Part shown: positions 55,941 to 64,000 of the stretch, piece after piece
Layout of the letters: every line of letters begins with the position of its first letter
Numbering within the stretch: position 1 is the stretch's first letter
Origin: Atrina japonica
Taxonomy: Eukaryota; Mollusca; Bivalvia; Pterioida; Pinnidae
Direction: 5' to 3'
DNA: 64,000 bases
NCBI GenBank assembly: GCA_030159075.1
Contig: BROG01001210.1
Location: 1-64,000, forward strand
The notes under the pieces: generated by a model
Databases searched by the model: none
What the model saw: the letters and a program-made list of their open reading frames with translations, nothing else
Told to the model about the DNA's origin: nothing
Program-made: the position numbers and the translations under genes

Positions 55941-56291
55941 TGGTTACTATAACGCTAAGTATTACAGGAACATTATTTGTGGTTTTTCCCCTGCTTTACT
56001 ACTTAGGTTGATATACAATTACCAAAATCTAGTATTGGAATTGTCCATTTATGTTTTTTACCTTATTTGCAAGCCATATATTCCAGTCTATATTAATATG
56101 TCTTACGTTTTGAATGCACATTTAATGATCTATCATAATGTCCTCTCTACATCATGTGTTCAGATGCCCTTTCACATTGTTTTTCATTGCATCAGATGAT
56201 TTTACTTGCAGTAAGTTATTACTTGTTTTGCTTAACTGTAAGGGTTATCCATCGCTTCACATTTTTTTACATGTTGTAGATTCTGTTATTC

Positions 56292-60093
<3,802 letters not shown>

Positions 60094-61012
60094 AATTATA
60101 TATTATCCGTCTGTAACGTTCTGAACTATCATCAGGAATGTGTAACGCCTGATTGTAAATTATGTAGTTATTTCCTGAAAAACAATTCATATTCGACATC
60201 ATATCGATGGAAACATATGCAAACAAGGAAATCAATCATTAAATGTCAAATAAATAGGTTCAACGGATATAGGTTTAAGCATTTGTAGTTAATAGTGTGA
60301 GTTTATTTTGGAACTAGATGTTGAAAGTCAGGAACACGTGTCATGATGATATTAATTCATAAGAGCTTTCTAATGTATATTTGTATGCAAACAGTTTTTT
60401 GTTAAAAATGATTGATATAAAACAATAATTTTTGTACTTTTTACTTTTTTATGAACTGATTTCTATTTCGTTCCTATACTTTTTAGATACTGACTTAACA
60501 ATCTTGTATACCAAATTGAAAGGAATATGATCATAAATTTGGTTCATGAGAAGATTATCAAAAATGCATCAAGATTTTAAACTTTTTGGAGCCTCTGTTG
60601 GTAATATAACCCTTTTGTTCGCACGTCAAATAGAAAGTTTACTGCCCTAGGCGTCGTTTGATAAAAGTTCGGAAACTTTACGATTACCGATTAGTTTTAC
60701 GACAATTCACCGACAACGTTTACAGCCGTTTCATAACACTATTTCGGAATGTCTTACGACTGCCGTTTTTTAATATAAAGGTTAAAAATATTTTTTATCA
60801 TTATTAAATGTATAGAAAAGATGGAATGAATTGTATGAGTCAATAATGATGTCTGTATTGTAGGTTAAAAGGCAAGATCTGTACTTTATCTTCAAATATA
60901 TAATTCCGGATTACGACTTGTTATACAGTCCCTTATTTTATACGATCAAAGGCAGATAACTGGTATGTCTATATTGGAAGACACTGGGTCTCCTATCAGT
61001 CTTATTTCCCTC
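60094..61012. other. Upstream region of the EGF-receptor gene
   Basis: Should contain its 5' UTR and promoter; no motif can be assigned. 60650-60770 (acgattaccgattagttttac) has an approximate inverted partner at 61905-61990 (cgttaatcggtaatcggaaac), possibly arms of an old DNA element. Confidence 0.35.
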
Positions 61013-61160
61013 TAACATCAAGCAAAATGATTAAGTCTGTCATTTCAAACAGTTTTCTAAAATATTTTACGCGTTTATTTCTCTCTAACACATCAAGAAA
61101 AGTGATTAAGCCTGTCATTTCAACCAGTTTCTCAAAATATTTTACGCTTTTATTTGAACA
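61013..61160. repeat. Tandem pair of ~73-bp units
   Basis: Two copies of catcaagaaaagtgattaag, cctgtcatttcaaacagttt and aaaatattttacgcgttta, separated by a few changes. Confidence 0.7.
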
Positions 61161-61172
61161 AGAAGGATTTAG

Positions 61173-61175
<3 letters not shown>

Positions 61176-61264
<89 letters not shown>
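61176..61264. repeat. (TA)n microsatellite
   Basis: Pure TA. Confidence 0.95.
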
Positions 61265-61267
<3 letters not shown>

Positions 61268-61536
61268 ATTCAAGATCAATCACAGCTCTCTCTTATTACG
61301 TCTCTCTTACTCCGCCAGCATTTAACATTTAAACTTGCTTGCGAAGAATGCAAGTTGTCTCTCTTTAATCATAAGTGCTGTGACCGGCGTTTACCATGTC
61401 TCCATACTATTAGCTCATGATGCAGTTTCAGTGGAGATAGTGCCTACCAAATTTGATTAAAATCGGCATACTAGTGCATGGGACAATGGTGCAACAAATG
61501 TGTTAAAAATTACAAAACTTATTTTTATGCGTTTTA

Positions 61537-61705
61537 TTTGTTGTCTGTGATCTAAACCATTGGTTTTAATTGGTGTCTATGATCTATACCATTGGTTTCA
61601 CTAGGTGTCTGTGATCTATACCATTGTTTTTACTTGATTTCTGTGATCTATACGTTTTATTTGTTGTCTGTGAACTAGACTATTGATTTTACTTGGTGTA
61701 AGTGA
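61537..61705. repeat. ~36-bp minisatellite, about 5 units
   Basis: Units of ggtgtctgtgatctatacca and ttggttttactt. Confidence 0.7.
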
Positions 61706-62599
61706 TTCGATGACAGTACTGTGTCTCAGTAATTATCTAAAATCTGACAACGGACGATAGATGACGACAGAAAAAAAACTATCTAATTAGGTCACCAACT
61801 GAATTTCTGCATTCAATTAGATTGATATATTATGTAGAAAAAAGAATTATGACACGTCCTTTGCGAAATGTTGCTTTTTAACCCCAATATGATCAAAGTC
61901 TGTCGTTAATCGGTAATCGGAAACGTGTATGAAACGGACGGGAATCGTAGTATTGGGTTTACGACTGTTTTCCTGATTTACAACGTTTCATGAAAAGATG
62001 TCTTGGTGAGCATGTCAATCAAGCTCCGTTACTAATTGATTTATATCACGCTGTAATGATTACGTTATTTTGAAGAAAAAAAACCCACCAAATTGGCCAC
62101 TTTCAACACACTGTAATTGTTGTCTATCTACATTTTATTTTTTGAAAGAGACGAAGGCACATTTACCTAACGAAGTGAAACTCTTAAAATTACCAAAAAA
62201 ATATAGCTATGGTTATTTGGTAGTCATCAAGGGGTTCATTGCATCTTCTGTGGAACACTGTGAATTCAAGTACAATTACAATTCTGAATATAGACAAACG
62301 ATGTATGTTCCTGAATGCCAACATAAAAAAGGAGTTCTGTTCTCCTAAACCTATATCGCTCAAATAACACGCTGTCTTCGAAAGATTAGAAATACTCGTG
62401 GTCGAGGGTTATCCTGGCAATATATCACCTGAGGCGAATGTAGGCGACGGTCATTTTCTTTGCTGACCATTATACACACCGTACTTTAGAATCTTATCAC
62501 TTAAGAACAATACTATTTACTACTCAAATTGATATACAATAACGAAAAAGAGATATACACAGACGTTAAATTCTCATATATCTGTATATTTTGTGAATA

Positions 62600-62895
62600 T
62601 TGCTTGAGTAACCCACTTTTGGCACCTTTTCAATTGTAAGTGATTAACTCAAACTTACTATTTGTTTATAAATACCAAACTGGACCTCGCCACATTTTCA
62701 CAAAAAATATATAGGATTATATTATGTTTAAATGGGCAATAGCTGTTTTTTTTCGAAAATAGTTTCCCCTTTTTACTGATTAGATTAATATACAATTGAG
62801 AAACCCAGGTTTGGCACCTCTTCACTTGTAATTGATTAACTCAACCTTTCATTTGTGTATGGATATCACTCTGGACCTGACCTTACTTTCACATA
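62600..62895. repeat. Duplicated ~100-bp segment
   Basis: 62605-62705 and 62785-62890 share ttggcacctcttcacttgta, gattaactcaaactt and ctggacctgacc. Confidence 0.6.
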
Positions 62896-64000
62896 TTATA
62901 CAGGAATACAGGATTATTTTATGCCTTTGTATAGCTATTATTTGTTACTGTACATCAAGTACAAGTAGGAAAAGTTGAAAAAAATACAATAATGTTTTGG
63001 TAAACACAGCTAATGCCCCACTAATGCTTGTGTGAAGATCTTATTTTTACAAGTAGTAAAAGTAACAAAAACACAGCTTAAGCCCCTTTAATGACAAATG
63101 ACTAGGAATTTGAAGTAGACCATTGTCCACTTTTAACACTTTGAACAAGTTACGTTTACAAAGAAAGTTGGCGTCAAAGTAATTTTCTCAGCATCAGAAA
63201 ATGGTGGCATAAAGTTGCATAAAATATAAGACCATACGAGACATGTAGACAGTGATGTTAAGATAAGGATAGAAAAGTGAATAAAATATTTGGGTGGTGG
63301 AAAAACGTTAAAAGTATACTCGGAAAAAAACACCCGAATGATGAATAATTAATTACAAAATGTGACCCCAATTGGTGATTTGATTTGACCATTCTATGCA
63401 TTTCAATTTCATAAACAATTAAGATGTTCTCTGCAGAACAGAATACCATGAACGATAAAAATTTCACATGATGCCTAAATGATATTAGTTAGTGATAATA
63501 AATTTGTATGTGCATTGTATTTGTATAAATTTTACATCTCCATTTTATGTGATATCGTATCTCAAATATATTCCAAAGAGACGATCTGGTGGTTAGAATA
63601 ACAGATGCATGTGTAAAATTGCAACAATCTTGCCAAACGTAACCCTCATTATCAGTTATTTTTTAGCATTGCAAATTAACTTTCGGCATTTTTACGAAGA
63701 TAACCAAGTTTGCAGTTAACATTCTTATTACCCTTTTCGTATATCATCAATTTATGCCTAAATCAGGCAAAGTTTGTCTTTCTCGTCGTTTCAAAATATT
63801 TGTTTCTGAAATTGTCCACGAACCGGCTACTTTGGTTGATCTTGACCCATTTTCAACTCTTCCCATCGCATATAATTATCGGCTTTATCATTCTTAATAC
63901 ATATGGTCATGAACTGTCCAACTCCACAGGACATCGCGGCACGATTGTAAAACATGAGGTACGCATACTTTTCACACTTATGTTTTTTTTTATTTTGTCA
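62896..64000. other. No feature recognised
   Basis: AT-rich DNA with short chance frames only. Confidence 0.4.

Overview
This window looks like accessory-rich nuclear DNA of an invertebrate animal, most likely a bivalve mollusc. It is AT-rich and holds many long microsatellites and decayed transposable elements. Genes are sparse and split into small exons with ordinary GT/AG sites. The commonest element is a Penelope-like retroelement (PLE) whose 3' tail I recognise from memory as resembling a repeat common in oyster sequences; no search was run. No prokaryotic operon, tRNA, rRNA or CRISPR array was seen.

Layout. About 1-31 kb is repetitive DNA: an old, rearranged array of low-copy blocks, called here SD-A, SD-B, SD-C and SD-D. 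SD-A, SD-B and SD-C lie in order at 3.0-10.3 kb. They recur in pieces at 10.3-15.1 kb (SD-A), 19.1-21.7 kb (SD-B) and 25.7-29.4 kb (SD-C). SD-D occurs at 15.9-18.9 and 23.2-24.6 kb. Two PLE copies (11.5-14.6 and 26.5-28.2 kb) interrupt blocks whose paralogues lack them, which gives empty-site comparisons. SD-D copy 1 carries a 2.2-kb array of about 124 units of an 18-bp minisatellite; the paralogous site has one unit. 31-44 kb holds foldback/MITE-like elements, dispersed repeats, two dead mariner relics and two further PLE fragments (39.8 and 42.3 kb). 50.1-53.0 kb is another long PLE copy.

Two real genes are visible, both assembled by hand from exons. On the minus strand at 56.3-60.1 kb a complete nine-exon gene encodes a 337-aa single-pass receptor: signal peptide, Cys-rich N-terminus, three EGF-like repeats (one per symmetric phase-1 exon), one transmembrane helix and a cytoplasmic tail with a YDEI motif (MEGF/scavenger-receptor-like). 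On the plus strand, the 3' end of a second single-pass membrane protein gene has phase-compatible exons at 45.11, 47.02 and 48.91 kb, with a possible further exon at 44.5 kb. Its last intron carries about 1.3 kb of TATG/TGTA/TA microsatellite. I do not recognise its family.

The PLE is the most interesting system. In both long copies the GIY-YIG endonuclease lies upstream of the reverse transcriptase, the permuted order of the Naiad-type group and the reverse of canonical Penelope. All copies are broken. Tail-only fragments are scattered through the window, and the last ~82 bp of the tail has been amplified into tandem arrays at 7.3, 21.0 and 31.1 kb.
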